Positions 9,257-18,750 are shown, counted from the first letter of the stretch. The stretch: 64,000 bases of DNA from Methylotenera sp. G11 (GCF_000799735.1 NZ_JUHH01000001.1:930001-994000), one strand, 5' to 3'. Program-made: numbers and translations. The notes: generated by a model from the letters alone, not told the origin.

Positions 9257-9348
9257 CCGTGTTTTGCTTTACCCTCATCTTTTATCTCACTTCTCACAAA
9301 CGCAATTCAGGTAAAATACGATATAACGTATTAATAAAGTGACGCATT

Positions 9349-10521
9349 ATGGAATTCGAGTTCTGGTGGTTATTGGCACTGCCCCTATTTTTCAGTTTAG
9401 GCTGGCTGGCTGCCCGCGTCGACCTGAAGCAGCTATTGGCTGAATCCACCGCACTGCCCGCAGCCTACTTCAAAGGGCTGAATTTCCTGATCACCAATCA
9501 GCAGGACAAAGCGATTGAAGCCTTTACGGAAGCCGTGCAGGCTAACACAGACTCCCTTGAGCTGCATTTCGCATTAGGCAGCCTGTTCAGAAAGCGCGGT
9601 GAAGTCGACCGTGCTATCCACCTGCACTTACACCTGCTCGAGAAAAAACAGCTTGAACCACAGCAGAAACTGGCCGTAACGGCAGAACTTGCGCAGGATT
9701 ACCTCAAAGCCGGCCTGTTTGACCGTGCAGAAGAGCTGTTTGAATCACTGGATGATGACAGGTACCGCCAACCCGCCTTGCGCGCATTGCTCGAAATCTA
9801 TGTGCGTGAACGTGAATGGGAGCGCGCAATCAAGGCAGCGACTGAACTGGAAAGAATTTCCGGCGTGCCGTTCCGCGTCGAGATTGCAAACTACTATTGC
9901 GAAATGGCCTTAAAATCAAAACTTGCAAACGATACGCACACTGCACGGTTCGAACTCGACCAGGCACTCAATGCCGATAAAAACTGCGTGCGTGCGAATG
10001 TACTGCTAGGCGACCTGGAAGCCGAAGCCAGCAATCATAAAGCCGCCATCTCCGTCTGGAAACGCATCGAATTCCAGAAACCGGAATACCTCGGCCTGAT
10101 CGCGCCCAAGCTGCTGGCGAGTTTCCGTGCGCTAGGCCAGACGGACGAAGGCCTGAGCCTGCTGCAGACATACCTGCAAACCTACCAGCTGGGTTCGCTG
10201 CTTGCAGTCCTCTATGAAGCGACAATGGCCGAACAAGGCGCTGAACATGCAGCCCGGCTTGCACGTAACGAGCTGATCAGGATGCCAAGCCTGAATACTC
10301 TGGATTTGCTGCTGCAGGCACGTGCCATCCTGGAAACCAGTCACCCGCAAGATGGCAACCTGCAAGATACCCAGCTGATGCAGCAGGCGGTACGTCATGC
10401 TATCGGCAACAAAACCGCCTATCATTGCGAACAATGCGGATTCAAAGCTAAATACCATCATTGGCAATGCCCTGCATGCAATGCATGGGAAGCGCTGCCG
10501 GCTGAACCTACTACTATCTGA
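9349..10521 (+). CDS. lapB: Lipopolysaccharide assembly protein LapB (YciM)
   Basis: LapB is an inner-membrane anchored TPR protein that controls LpxC turnover by FtsH and links LPS synthesis to transport. The 390-residue product has one N-terminal transmembrane segment (about 5-22), a series of TPR helices (about 35-330) and a C-terminal rubredoxin-like zinc knuckle, CEQCGFKAKYHHWQCPAC (about 363-380), needed for function in E. coli. The usual partner gene lapA is not found upstream. pyrF follows 36 bp later. Confidence 0.93.
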   Translation: MEFEFWWLLALPLFFSLGWLAARVDLKQLLAESTALPAAYFKGLNFLITNQQDKAIEAFTEAVQANTDSLELHFALGSLFRKRGEVDRAIHLHLHLLEKKQLEPQQKLAVTAELAQDYLKAGLFDRAEELFESLDDDRYRQPALRALLEIYVREREWERAIKAATELERISGVPFRVEIANYYCEMALKSKLANDTHTARFELDQALNADKNCVRANVLLGDLEAEASNHKAAISVWKRIEFQKPEYLGLIAPKLLASFRALGQTDEGLSLLQTYLQTYQLGSLLAVLYEATMAEQGAEHAARLARNELIRMPSLNTLDLLLQARAILETSHPQDGNLQDTQLMQQAVRHAIGNKTAYHCEQCGFKAKYHHWQCPACNAWEALPAEPTTI

Positions 10522-10557
10522 TATTGGCACCACGTAACGAAAAGACAAACATAAACT

Positions 10558-11277
10558 ATGCAAGCAAACTCGAGCAATCATCACGACCCGAAAATCATCG
10601 TAGCACTGGATTACGCAGATGCAGACAGCGCACTTGAATTAGTCAGCCAGCTTGACCCGGCGCTTTGCCGCTTAAAAGTCGGCAAGGAACTGTTCACGGC
10701 GGCAGGTCCTCAATTTGTTGAAAAACTCGCCAGCTCGAATTTCGGCGTTTTTCTGGACCTGAAATTTCACGATATTCCCAATACCGTTGCCAAAGCCTGT
10801 AGCGCTGCGAGCAACCTGGGTGTATGGATGCTGAATGTTCATGCAAGCGGCGGAATTGAAATGATGCAGGCTGCCAAACAGGCTGTCGATCGCAGCGCGG
10901 CTAAACCGCTGTTGATCGCGGTAACGGTGTTAACCAGCATGAATCAGGAAACCCTGAACCAGATAGGCATCCATACTGACCTGCCAACCCATGTATTGAA
11001 CCTGGCACGCCTCACACAGCAGGCTGGCCTCGATGGCGTGGTGTGCTCAGCGCTTGAAGCGCAAATGCTGCGTTCGAACCTGGGTAGGGAATTCTGCCTG
11101 GTGACGCCAGGTATCCGCCCAGCCAACGCAAGCAAAGATGACCAGTCGCGCATCGTAACCCCTGCTGACGCACTGGCACTGGGTTCAAGCTATCTTGTAA
11201 TCGGCAGGCCAATCACAAAGGCGGCCGACCCGTTAGCTGCGCTGGAAGCCATCAGCAAGGAATGCATCAGCGCTTGA
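10558..11277 (+). CDS. pyrF: Orotidine 5'-phosphate decarboxylase
   Basis: Makes UMP from OMP, the last step of de novo pyrimidine synthesis. The 239-residue TIM-barrel protein shows IIVALDYAD (about 12-20), the catalytic signature [12 protein letters not shown] (about 65-76, with the Asp-Lys-Asp triad) and the phosphate-binding VTPGIRP. Length matches the short bacterial class. It follows lapB closely, the same order as in many proteobacteria. Confidence 0.96.
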   Translation: MQANSSNHHDPKIIVALDYADADSALELVSQLDPALCRLKVGKELFTAAGPQFVEKLASSNFGVFLDLKFHDIPNTVAKACSAASNLGVWMLNVHASGGIEMMQAAKQAVDRSAAKPLLIAVTVLTSMNQETLNQIGIHTDLPTHVLNLARLTQQAGLDGVVCSALEAQMLRSNLGREFCLVTPGIRPANASKDDQSRIVTPADALALGSSYLVIGRPITKAADPLAALEAISKECISA

Positions 11278-11387
11278 CTTAGCCAGGCCAGGCTTACCCC
11301 TTAACTGAATCATTGACTTATCTTTAGCTTAACTCGCTCAATATTCCCGATAAATTAGGGAATAATTCCCATTTAATATATGATGAC

Positions 11388-11420
11388 GGGTAATTGCTTT
11401 GCAATTGCAGGCAATTACCC
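11388..11420. promoter_or_regulatory. Dyad upstream of the ComEA-like gene
   Basis: A perfect 10-bp inverted repeat GGGTAATTGC/GCAATTACCC flanks a 13-base spacer that itself contains the palindrome TGCAATTGCA. It lies 36-68 bp before the start of the ComEA-like gene, and a GGAA sequence just before the ATG acts as ribosome site. It could be an operator or an mRNA 5' hairpin; there is no T-run, so it is not a classic terminator. Confidence 0.4.
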
Positions 11421-11455
11421 TATTCAACATCTGTATCTAATCCGAGGAAAAGCAA

Positions 11456-11836
11456 ATGAAAAAAGTCATACTTGCACTAATCGCCTTTTTAAGCGTCAGT
11501 ATCAGCGCAATAGCAGGGGTTAATATCAATACGGCAACGCAGGCAGAACTTGAAAGCCTGCCAGGCATTGGCCCCAAAAAGGCACAAGCCATCATTGACT
11601 ACCGCAAAACTAAGGGTAATTTCAAATCAGTTGATGACCTGAATCAGGTAGATGGCATCGGCGATGCCACACTGGAAAGCCTGCGCAAAGATATATCCAT
11701 TACAGGCCCAACCACTGCCATTGCACCTAAAGCAAAAAAAGCGGCGGGTTCAACAAAAGACGCCAAGACCATTAAAGCGGCAGCAAGCGTAAAAACTACC
11801 GATGTTAAAGCGGCAAAAGATAAACCCAAGCAATAA
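11456..11836 (+). CDS. ComEA-like exported helix-hairpin-helix DNA-binding protein
   Basis: A 126-residue protein with a cleavable signal peptide (about 1-21) followed by one ComEA-type double helix-hairpin-helix domain: VNINTATQAELESLPGIGP (about 22-40) and VDGIGDATLESLR (about 64-76). Proteins of this kind bind incoming DNA in the periplasm during natural transformation. The C-terminal 45 residues are Lys/Ala-rich low complexity. No other competence gene is nearby, so a role in uptake is inferred from the family only. Confidence 0.8.
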   Translation: MKKVILALIAFLSVSISAIAGVNINTATQAELESLPGIGPKKAQAIIDYRKTKGNFKSVDDLNQVDGIGDATLESLRKDISITGPTTAIAPKAKKAAGSTKDAKTIKAAASVKTTDVKAAKDKPKQ

Positions 11837-11877
11837 AAACATGAACATCCGGCATGGCCGGAAACAAGCATATACCT

Positions 11878-11917
11878 CCCAATAGAAAAGCCCCTGGTCA
11901 GGGGCTTTTCTATTGGG
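11878..11917. terminator. Long perfect hairpin between convergent genes
   Basis: Arms 11878-11896 and 11899-11917 are exact 19-base complements with GT at the centre; the stem includes AGAAAAGCCCC and its complement, giving T-runs on both strands. It sits between the ComEA-like gene (plus) and metG (minus) and can terminate both. Confidence 0.85.
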
Positions 11918-11969
11918 CTTGGCTCGCAATGCAAGCCAGCCTTTGGCTAAAGGCTATATATCCAGACTT

Positions 11970-14045
11970 CTATTTAACCCGCATACCCGGCTGGGCACCG
12001 CTGTCCGGCGAAAGGATAAATGGCCCGCCGCGCTCGTCGCTCGCAGCCAGCACCATGCCCTCGCTCATGCCGAATTTCATTTTACGCGGCGCAAGGTTGG
12101 CCACCATCACGGTCAAACGGCCAACCAGGGTTGCCGGATCATAAGCGGATTTAATGCCGGCAAACACCTGGCGCGGCTGTTCTTCACCGATATCCAAGGT
12201 TAATTTAAGCAGCTTTTCGGCGCCCTCTACATGTTCCGCATTCACGATTTGAGCGATACGCAAATCAACCTTGGTAAAATCATCAATTGAAATATATGCA
12301 GATGCTTCCGCATCGGCATTGGCTTCATTCTGCTGATGCTGTGCATGGCGCTGCTCTGAATGAGGCTGCGGCGCCGGAGTTGCCTGCAGGTTCTCCTTAT
12401 TGGCTTCCGTCATGGCTTCAATCAGCTTGGAATCAACACGGGTGATCAGGTGTTCGTAAGCATTGATAACGTGCTGTGCCGGCAGTGAAGCATCCACGAC
12501 TGCCCAGGTCAGCGGCGCGATATTCAGGAACTGCTCAATCTCTTCTGCCAGCTTGGGAAGCACCGGCTTCAAGTACAAGGTCAACAGGCGGAACATTTCA
12601 AGTGCGTCCGAACACACTTCCTGCAGCAGGGCATCCTGCCCTTCCTGCTTGGCAAGCACCCAGGGGGCTTTATCCGCTACAAAACCATTCGCCAAGTCGG
12701 CCAGGCGCATGATTTCACGCAAGGCTTTGCTGTACTCCCGCTCGGCATAGCTGTCAGCCACCAGCTGTGCTGCTGCCTTGATTTCGGCAATCACGGAATT
12801 AGCGGCAGATGGGCTTAATTTACCGCAAAAACGCTTGTTAATGAAACCTGCTGTCCTGCTGGCAATGTTGATATACTTGCCCACCAAATCACTGTTCACG
12901 CGTGCGACAAAATCTTCCAGGTTGAGGTCGATATCCTCCATCGTGCTGTTCAGTTTAGCCGCGTAGTAATAACGCAGGTATTCCGGGTTCTTGATGTGGT
13001 CCAGGTAGCTGCGCGCAGTAATGAACGTGCCGCGCGATTTGCTCATCTTTTCACCGTTTACGGTTAAAAAGCCATGTGCAAAAATCTGTGTAGGCGTACG
13101 GTAATCGGCGTATGCCAGCGTTGCCGGCCAGAACAAGGCATGGAAATACAAAATATCCTTGCCGATAAAATGATAAAGCTCTGTTGCAGAGTCTTTATTC
13201 CAGTATTCATCAAAATCAATACTCTTATCCGCGCACAGCTTCTTGAAACTGGCCATGTAGCCAATCGGCGCATCGAGCCATACGTAAAAGTATTTACCAG
13301 GGGCATCAGGGATTTCAAAACCGAAGTAAGGGGCATCGCGGGAAATATCCCAGTCATTGAGACCGTTTTCGAACCACTCGCCCATCTTGTTGGCGGCCTC
13401 GCCTTGCAGCGTTCCTGAGCGCGTCCAGTCTTTAAGAAAATCCTCACATTCCGATAACTTGAAGAAATAATGCTCGGTATCCTTACGCACCGGCGCTGCA
13501 CCGGATACCGCAGAATACGCATTGATCAGCTCGGTAGGGTTATAAGTTGCGCCACAAACCTCACATGAATCACCATATTGGTCTTTCGCATGGCATTTCG
13601 GGCATTCGCCTTTAATAAAACGGTCCGGCAGGAACATGTTTTTGACCGGGTCATAGAACTGCTCTATCGTTTTGGTCGCAATCTTGCCGGCAGCTTTCAA
13701 GCGCTTGTAAATACCTTGTGAAAGCGCTTTGTTTTCCGGCGCATTAGTTGAGTAGTAGTGGTCAAAGCCAATCAGGAATCCTGCAAAATCGGCGCTATGC
13801 TCTTTATGCACATTCCCGATCAGGGTCTCCGGCGTGATGCCCTCCTTTTCGGCACGCAGCATGATAGGCGTTCCGTGCGTATCGTCAGCACATACATAAT
13901 GCACGGTATGGCCCTGCATTTTCTGGAAACGCACCCAGATATCGGTTTGAATGTACTCGACCAGGTGCCCAAGATGGATACTGCCGTTTGCGTAAGGGAG
14001 CGCAGAAGTTACAAGGATTTTGCGGGGAGTGTTTGAAATTGCCAT
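11970..14045 (-). CDS. metG: Methionyl-tRNA synthetase
   Basis: Charges tRNA-Met. The 691-residue protein has the class I signatures [10 protein letters not shown] (HIGH-type, about 22-31) and KMSKSRG (about residue 335), a zinc knuckle with [18 protein letters not shown] (about 145-162) and a C-terminal Trbp111-like tRNA-binding domain (from about 585, [20 protein letters not shown]). That is the full E. coli-type dimeric form. It runs divergently from apbC, with a 302-bp gap. A His/Gln-rich linker precedes the C-terminal domain. Confidence 0.97.
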   Translation of the reverse strand: MAISNTPRKILVTSALPYANGSIHLGHLVEYIQTDIWVRFQKMQGHTVHYVCADDTHGTPIMLRAEKEGITPETLIGNVHKEHSADFAGFLIGFDHYYSTNAPENKALSQGIYKRLKAAGKIATKTIEQFYDPVKNMFLPDRFIKGECPKCHAKDQYGDSCEVCGATYNPTELINAYSAVSGAAPVRKDTEHYFFKLSECEDFLKDWTRSGTLQGEAANKMGEWFENGLNDWDISRDAPYFGFEIPDAPGKYFYVWLDAPIGYMASFKKLCADKSIDFDEYWNKDSATELYHFIGKDILYFHALFWPATLAYADYRTPTQIFAHGFLTVNGEKMSKSRGTFITARSYLDHIKNPEYLRYYYAAKLNSTMEDIDLNLEDFVARVNSDLVGKYINIASRTAGFINKRFCGKLSPSAANSVIAEIKAAAQLVADSYAEREYSKALREIMRLADLANGFVADKAPWVLAKQEGQDALLQEVCSDALEMFRLLTLYLKPVLPKLAEEIEQFLNIAPLTWAVVDASLPAQHVINAYEHLITRVDSKLIEAMTEANKENLQATPAPQPHSEQRHAQHQQNEANADAEASAYISIDDFTKVDLRIAQIVNAEHVEGAEKLLKLTLDIGEEQPRQVFAGIKSAYDPATLVGRLTVMVANLAPRKMKFGMSEGMVLAASDERGGPFILSPDSGAQPGMRVK

Positions 14046-14347
14046 GAGATAAATGGATCTATTAAGCTAAAACCGTATTCTAGCAAATGCTGCATGGTTC
14101 ACCCAGCTATGATTGCCGGTTTTGTGCGCATTAGCCGGACAATCATACCGGGATGATCATATTTTTCCGCAAAATAACCAGGCCGCTTATGCAATCAATC
14201 GCACAATCAGTTAGAATAACCCATCTTTTTACTCAACTTAATTAACTCACAGGCAATTTTATACAGGCAGAGTTTGGGGTGCGGCACCATGCGCCCAAAG
14301 AATGTCTTTATGAAAGTGCCCTACTATATCAATCAGGAATTCAGGCA
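14046..14347. other. Divergent intergenic region metG / apbC
   Basis: This 302-bp stretch must carry promoters for both metG (leftward) and apbC (rightward). I see a few imperfect dyads around 14120-14165 (CCGG and ATGATCAT palindromic patches) but no convincing operator, small RNA or extra gene. Confidence 0.4.
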
Positions 14348-15436
14348 ATGGCAATTACAGAATTACTCATTCAAAGCACGCTGAAAGTATGCATAGACCC
14401 CAACACCGGCAAAGACTTTGTGAGCGGTAAATCAGCAAGAAACATCAAGGTTAACGGTAATGATGTCAGTTTGGATATCGTGCTTGGCTATCCTGCTAAA
14501 TCAGTCATGGCCGGCATACAGAAACTGGTCACCGAAGCGCTACAGGGAATCGACGGCATAGGCAGCATCACCGTCAATGTCAGCAGCAAAATCGTTGCAC
14601 ACAAGGCACAGCAAGGTGTGAGCCTGCTGCCTAATGTTAAAAACATCATTGCCGTAGCCTCAGGCAAAGGCGGTGTCGGCAAATCCACTACCTCAGTCAA
14701 CCTGGCACTGGCGCTGGCCGCAGAGGGCGCGACCGTCGGCCTGCTGGATGCGGATATTTACGGCCCGAGCCAGCCGCAGATGCTGGGCATCAGCGGCCGC
14801 CCAGACAGTAAAGACGGAAAAAGCATGGAACCGATGCAGGCACACGGCATACAGGCGATGTCTATCGGCTTCCTGATTGATACCGACACGCCTATGGTAT
14901 GGCGTGGCCCGATGGTTACCAGCGCGCTGGAACAGCTGCTGCGTGAAACCAACTGGCAGAACCTGGATTACCTGATCATCGACCTGCCGCCGGGCACGGG
15001 CGATATTCAACTGACCTTATCGCAGAAAATTCCGGTCACAGGCGCCATTATCGTGACCACACCTCAGGATATTGCCCTGCTTGATGCGCGCAAGGGCCTG
15101 AAAATGTTTGAAAAAGTGAATATCCCGATTTTAGGCATTGTAGAAAACATGAGCACCCACATCTGCAGCAAATGCGGCCATGAAGAACATATTTTCGGTG
15201 CAGGCGGCGGCGAACTGATGGCTAAAGACTACAACGTGGATTTACTGGGTTCCCTGCCACTGGATATCGGCATTCGCTTGCAGGCAGATAGCGGAAAGCC
15301 AACCGTAATCGCCGACCCTGACGGCAAAGTGGCCGGTATTTATAAAGATATCGCACGTCAAGCCGCAATCAAGATTGCCAACACCAGCCTGGATCACAGC
15401 AGCAAATTCCCGAATATCGTGATTCAGAACACATAA
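14348..15436 (+). CDS. apbC: Iron-sulfur cluster carrier protein ApbC/Mrp
   Basis: A P-loop ATPase that carries Fe-S clusters to apo-proteins. The 362-residue form starting at 14348 has an N-terminal DUF59/MIP18-like domain (about 1-85), a deviant Walker A GKGGVGKSTTS (about 105-115), the DADIYGPSQP switch region and the cluster-ligand motif CSKCGHEE (about 278-285). The ATG at 14348 is preferred to an upstream GTG at 14279 because known Mrp proteins begin shortly before the DUF59 domain. It typically stands near metG in proteobacteria, as here. Confidence 0.92.
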   Translation: MAITELLIQSTLKVCIDPNTGKDFVSGKSARNIKVNGNDVSLDIVLGYPAKSVMAGIQKLVTEALQGIDGIGSITVNVSSKIVAHKAQQGVSLLPNVKNIIAVASGKGGVGKSTTSVNLALALAAEGATVGLLDADIYGPSQPQMLGISGRPDSKDGKSMEPMQAHGIQAMSIGFLIDTDTPMVWRGPMVTSALEQLLRETNWQNLDYLIIDLPPGTGDIQLTLSQKIPVTGAIIVTTPQDIALLDARKGLKMFEKVNIPILGIVENMSTHICSKCGHEEHIFGAGGGELMAKDYNVDLLGSLPLDIGIRLQADSGKPTVIADPDGKVAGIYKDIARQAAIKIANTSLDHSSKFPNIVIQNT

Positions 15437-15493
15437 AACCGGTAGCGGCCGGATGCAGGACATGATTTAACTTTATGATTCAAGTTAAAGAAA

Positions 15494-16111
15494 TTGTTTA
15501 ATTCCAGACTTGTGTACCGGCTGCTCTGCTACCTGATGATCGCATTCACAGGCAGCTACCTCGCACTGTTCACGATCATTGGCCTGCATGCCAAAAAGTC
15601 GCTCAGTAGCGCTGCGCCTGCAAAACATGATGCGGCACTGATCTTGGGAAACCGCATCCATATGCACGGCGCCCCCAACCCATGCCTGACCGGACGCGTG
15701 GACAAAGGGCTATCACTGGCGGCACAAGGCGCAGTGTCAGCACTCGCCATGACTGGCGGACGCAAAAACAAGTACAGCAAGGTCGAAGCCGAATTCATGG
15801 CGGCCTACGCAAAACAAAAAGGCTATCAAGGCGCGATACTGATGGAAACGGAATCCCGCTCCACCAAAGAAAACCTTGAGTTTTCCGCACCGATGCTAAA
15901 AGCAGCACACATCCACACGGTCATCATCGTGTCCGAACCCTACCATCTGTGGCGTACAGAAAAACTGGTGGAAGCAGGCCATTTCCAGGGATTTAACGTC
16001 ACCTACGCTGCCGCCCCAACTACATGCTGGACAAACCGGGGCATGCTATCCCAAGGCGCGCTGCGCGAACCTTTGGCGGCCATGCATAATTTCGCCAAAG
16101 GTTACTTTTGA
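15494..16111 (+). CDS. YdcF/SanA-like DUF218 membrane-anchored protein
   Basis: A 205-residue protein with an N-terminal transmembrane helix (about 9-29) and a DUF218 domain (about 43-200), recognised by AALILGNRI, GRVDKGLSLA, ALAMTGG and SRSTKENLEFS. Relatives include E. coli SanA and YdcF, which affect envelope barrier function by unknown chemistry. The start is given as TTG at 15494, preceded by AAAG; it puts two Arg before the helix, which fits the positive-inside rule, but the start is uncertain. Confidence 0.75.
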   Translation: MFNSRLVYRLLCYLMIAFTGSYLALFTIIGLHAKKSLSSAAPAKHDAALILGNRIHMHGAPNPCLTGRVDKGLSLAAQGAVSALAMTGGRKNKYSKVEAEFMAAYAKQKGYQGAILMETESRSTKENLEFSAPMLKAAHIHTVIIVSEPYHLWRTEKLVEAGHFQGFNVTYAAAPTTCWTNRGMLSQGALREPLAAMHNFAKGYF

Positions 16112-16166
16112 AAACTTTGCATCAATCTAAAGATTGGTTCGTTTTTTTACGGAATATCATAAAACC

Positions 16167-16192
16167 GTCATTCCGGCAAAGGCCGGAATGAC
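16167..16192. repeat. Solo palindrome of the GIY-YIG element family
   Basis: A 26-bp perfect dyad with 11-bp arms starting GTCATTCCGGC and a 4-base loop. The sequence matches the outer part of the terminal repeats of the elements at 19421, 29750, 52075 and 52698, but here both sides are outer ends (GTCATTC...GAATGAC). It lies 55 bp after the YdcF-like gene and could also act as a weak transcript 3' hairpin. Confidence 0.7.
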
Positions 16193-16237
16193 AGAATCAA
16201 TAGACTTTTAGGTTAGGGATAGTTCTAGCGAATCTAA

Positions 16238-16361
16238 CCTTGACGCCATGACCGCAAGGGTTATGTCCGTCAAGGGCCCGCTGCTACGCAGCGACCTTGA
16301 CGCCATGACCGCTGGGGTTATGTCCGCCAAGGGCCCGCTGCTACGCAGCGACCTTGACGCC
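16238..16361. repeat. 57-bp tandem repeat at the 3' end of pgl
   Basis: Two full 57-bp copies (16238-16294 and 16295-16351), differing at only a few positions, followed by the first 10 bases of a third (16352-16361). Each copy contains the hairpin CGCTGCGTAGCAGCG. The third copy's start is the coding end of pgl, so the array grew from the pgl stop region outwards. Period 57 is a multiple of three and both strands stay open for part of it, but I see no ribosome site to suggest translation. Confidence 0.85.
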
Positions 16362-17069
16362 AAAGCAGTAGACATCTACGCCTTGGGCAGGTGCAATCAA
16401 TGTTGCCGGAATGGCAACGCCATTCAGCCAGTTATCAACGGCTTCCTGTTTGCCGGCACCAGTGACCAGAAACAGGACTTCATGCGTATTGTTCAGGCGA
16501 TTCTGGCTGATAGTCACGCGGTCGGCAGGCGGTTTCGGTGAGTTGAATACAGGCACCGCGTCTGCACTGTTATCTACAGCCTGACCAGGAAACAACGAAG
16601 CCGTATGTCCATCCTCACCCAGGCCCAGGATCACGAGGTCAAAACTGCGCACGCCTGCCAGCGTTTCTGCATAGGCTTTCGCACCTTCAACATTACCCAA
16701 CTCCGCCGGAATATCGTGGATTTGCGCCTGCGGAATCGCCACATGATTCAGCCATGCATCACGCGCCATTTTGCTGTTGCGCTCGGCATGATCTACCGGC
16801 AGGCAGCGGTCATCATTATGGTAAACATGCCATTTGGCCCAATCCGCCTGCTCTTTTGCCAGCAACTGGTACACACTTTTAGGCGTGCTGCCGCCGGCCA
16901 GCACAATCAGGAAACTGCCGTATTGGGCAATCGCCTCGTCAGCCGCCTCAAGGATACGTTTTACAGCAGCCTGGTTGATCTCATCCTGTGAACTGAAACT
17001 ATGCCAGCGTGAAGTTTGATGATTCGCCAATGTCAGTGATTTAACTTGAGTTGTTTGTGATTTTTGCAT
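16341..17069 (-). CDS. pgl: 6-phosphogluconolactonase
   Basis: Hydrolyses 6-phosphogluconolactone made by Zwf. The 242-residue protein belongs to the NagB/RpiA/CoA-transferase-like DevB group: VLAGGSTPKSVYQLLA (about 57-72), DDRCLPVDHAERNSKMAR (about 86-103) and LGLGEDGHTASLFPG (about 146-160). It is divergent from zwf, with which it forms the oxidative branch. In methylotrophs using the RuMP cycle this branch supports formaldehyde oxidation; that role is inferred from the lineage. The last codons overlap the start of a 57-bp tandem repeat. Confidence 0.94.
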   Translation of the reverse strand: MQKSQTTQVKSLTLANHQTSRWHSFSSQDEINQAAVKRILEAADEAIAQYGSFLIVLAGGSTPKSVYQLLAKEQADWAKWHVYHNDDRCLPVDHAERNSKMARDAWLNHVAIPQAQIHDIPAELGNVEGAKAYAETLAGVRSFDLVILGLGEDGHTASLFPGQAVDNSADAVPVFNSPKPPADRVTISQNRLNNTHEVLFLVTGAGKQEAVDNWLNGVAIPATLIAPAQGVDVYCFGVKVAA

Positions 17070-17178
17070 AAAACAGTAGTGCCTTTTTCGGTATAATTAC
17101 AATAAATTTAATAACTGGCTATTTTAACTTAAAAGTTGCCCAGGCACCTGTAAAAACCTATCGAGAGAATCTGAAATA

Positions 17179-18684
17179 ATGGCTAAACAAATAGACCCCT
17201 GTACCCTTGTACTTTTTGGCGCAAGCGGTAATTTATCACGCATTAAGTTAATGCCAGGCTTGTTCCGTCTGGATGCAGCAGGCCGCCTTGCTGATGACAT
17301 GAAGATTCTATCTGTAGGCCGCAGTGAATTATCCCGCGATCAATGGCAAGCCGAAATAAAAGGCATGCTTGATAAAAAATTTAAAGACGGCTACGACCAG
17401 AAAGTATACGACCGTTTTATCGCCCGTAATCATTACCACTCAAACCCGCCGACCGATGCCGACTCATTCCAGAAAATGGCGGCCAAACTGGGTGACGAAT
17501 CAATATTCCCGCAAAACCTGGCGTACTTCCTGTCAGTACGTCCTACAGATTTTGCCGTCATTGTTGAGCAACTCTCCGGCGTAGGCCTGGTGGATGAAAG
17601 CAAATACTGGCGCCGTGTATTGATCGAGAAACCATTCGGCACCGACCTGCCAAGTGCCCAGGCATTGCAGGCTGAATTGACCAAGTACCTCAAGGAAAGC
17701 CAGATCTACCGCATTGACCACTACCTGGGTAAATCTGCAGTGCAGAACATCATGCTCACGCGCTTTGCCAACACGATGTTTGAACCGTTATGGAACAGCG
17801 AACACATTGACCACATCCAGATCACCAACAACGAAACCCTGGGCGTAGGCGACCGCACCACGTTCTACGATGCAACCGGCGCATTGCGTGACATGTTCCA
17901 GAGCCACCTGCTGCAGACACTGGCTCTGGTGGCGATGGAAAAACCGGCAGACCTGACCCCGGACAGCATCCGTGCCGAAAAAATCAAACTGCTGCAATCG
18001 ATCCGCCCGGTGGATACCAAAAACCTGAACAAGCAGGCATTCCGCGCGCAGTATGCGGCTGGCCGCGTATGTGTAGGCGACGGTCACGGCGAGAACGTAA
18101 CGGGTTACCTGGAAGAGCTGAAACGTGACGGCATTGAATCAAGCCATACCGAAACCTATGCCGCGGTAAAACTGTTCATCGACAACCCGCGCTGGAAAGG
18201 CGTGCCTTTCTACGTACGCACGGCAAAACGCATGCACGAAGGCAACACCGCCATCTCGATCCGCTTCAAGAAAGCCCCAATGGAATTGGTAGCTGGCCAG
18301 CACCAGAACTGGCTCACCATTAATATCCAGCCACGCGAATGTATCAAAATGGAAATCGAATCCAAGATTCCGGGCCTGGATGTCGCAACACGCACCTTGA
18401 GCATCGATGCACCGCAGCGCCAGCAAGGCGATGAAACCATCGATTCATATGAAACCCTGATGCTGAACCTGATGGAAGGCGATCCTTCGCAATACCTGCA
18501 CATCAGCGAAGTGGAAGCGCAATGGCGCCTGGTAGACCCGATTGTAAAAGCCTGGGCAGAAGACAAGACGCCGCTGCACCAATACACCGCCGGTAACCGC
18601 GACCCACAGGAATCAAGCGTGATCTTTGAATCGCAAGACCAGTTCTGGCGTTACAGTATCGAACTAGGTGGCGATAAACACTAA
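17179..18684 (+). CDS. zwf: Glucose-6-phosphate 1-dehydrogenase
   Basis: Oxidises glucose-6-phosphate to the lactone with NAD(P)+. The 501-residue protein has the coenzyme motif FGASGNLSRIKLMPGL (about 14-29) and the active-site signature RIDHYLGKSAVQN (about 178-190, catalytic His next to Asp). The usual GASGDLxxRKL reads GASGNLSRIKL here, a mild deviation that might affect coenzyme preference. It is preceded by a GAGAGA ribosome site and followed by a terminator at 18715-18750. Divergent pgl supplies the next enzyme. Confidence 0.95.
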   Translation: MAKQIDPCTLVLFGASGNLSRIKLMPGLFRLDAAGRLADDMKILSVGRSELSRDQWQAEIKGMLDKKFKDGYDQKVYDRFIARNHYHSNPPTDADSFQKMAAKLGDESIFPQNLAYFLSVRPTDFAVIVEQLSGVGLVDESKYWRRVLIEKPFGTDLPSAQALQAELTKYLKESQIYRIDHYLGKSAVQNIMLTRFANTMFEPLWNSEHIDHIQITNNETLGVGDRTTFYDATGALRDMFQSHLLQTLALVAMEKPADLTPDSIRAEKIKLLQSIRPVDTKNLNKQAFRAQYAAGRVCVGDGHGENVTGYLEELKRDGIESSHTETYAAVKLFIDNPRWKGVPFYVRTAKRMHEGNTAISIRFKKAPMELVAGQHQNWLTINIQPRECIKMEIESKIPGLDVATRTLSIDAPQRQQGDETIDSYETLMLNLMEGDPSQYLHISEVEAQWRLVDPIVKAWAEDKTPLHQYTAGNRDPQESSVIFESQDQFWRYSIELGGDKH

Positions 18685-18714
18685 TATCACAGCCAGAAAA
18701 CCTGCCTGCAGACT

Positions 18715-18750
18715 AACCTCACAGCCAGCCTTGGTTTGTGAGGTTTTTTT
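18715..18750 (+). terminator. Rho-independent terminator of zwf
   Basis: A 9-bp stem AACCTCACA (18715-18723) / TGTGAGGTT (18737-18745) followed by a run of T to 18750, about 30 bp after the zwf stop. Confidence 0.85.

Noticed and set aside
16238-16361. Possible CRISPR array at the pgl end
   Set aside because: The units are contiguous 57-bp tandem copies with no variable spacers, and no cas gene is in the window.
16248-16541. Repeat-containing open frame on the plus strand opposite pgl
   Set aside because: It has no ribosome site and runs antisense to a well-supported gene; the open frame follows from the 57-bp repeat being a multiple of three.
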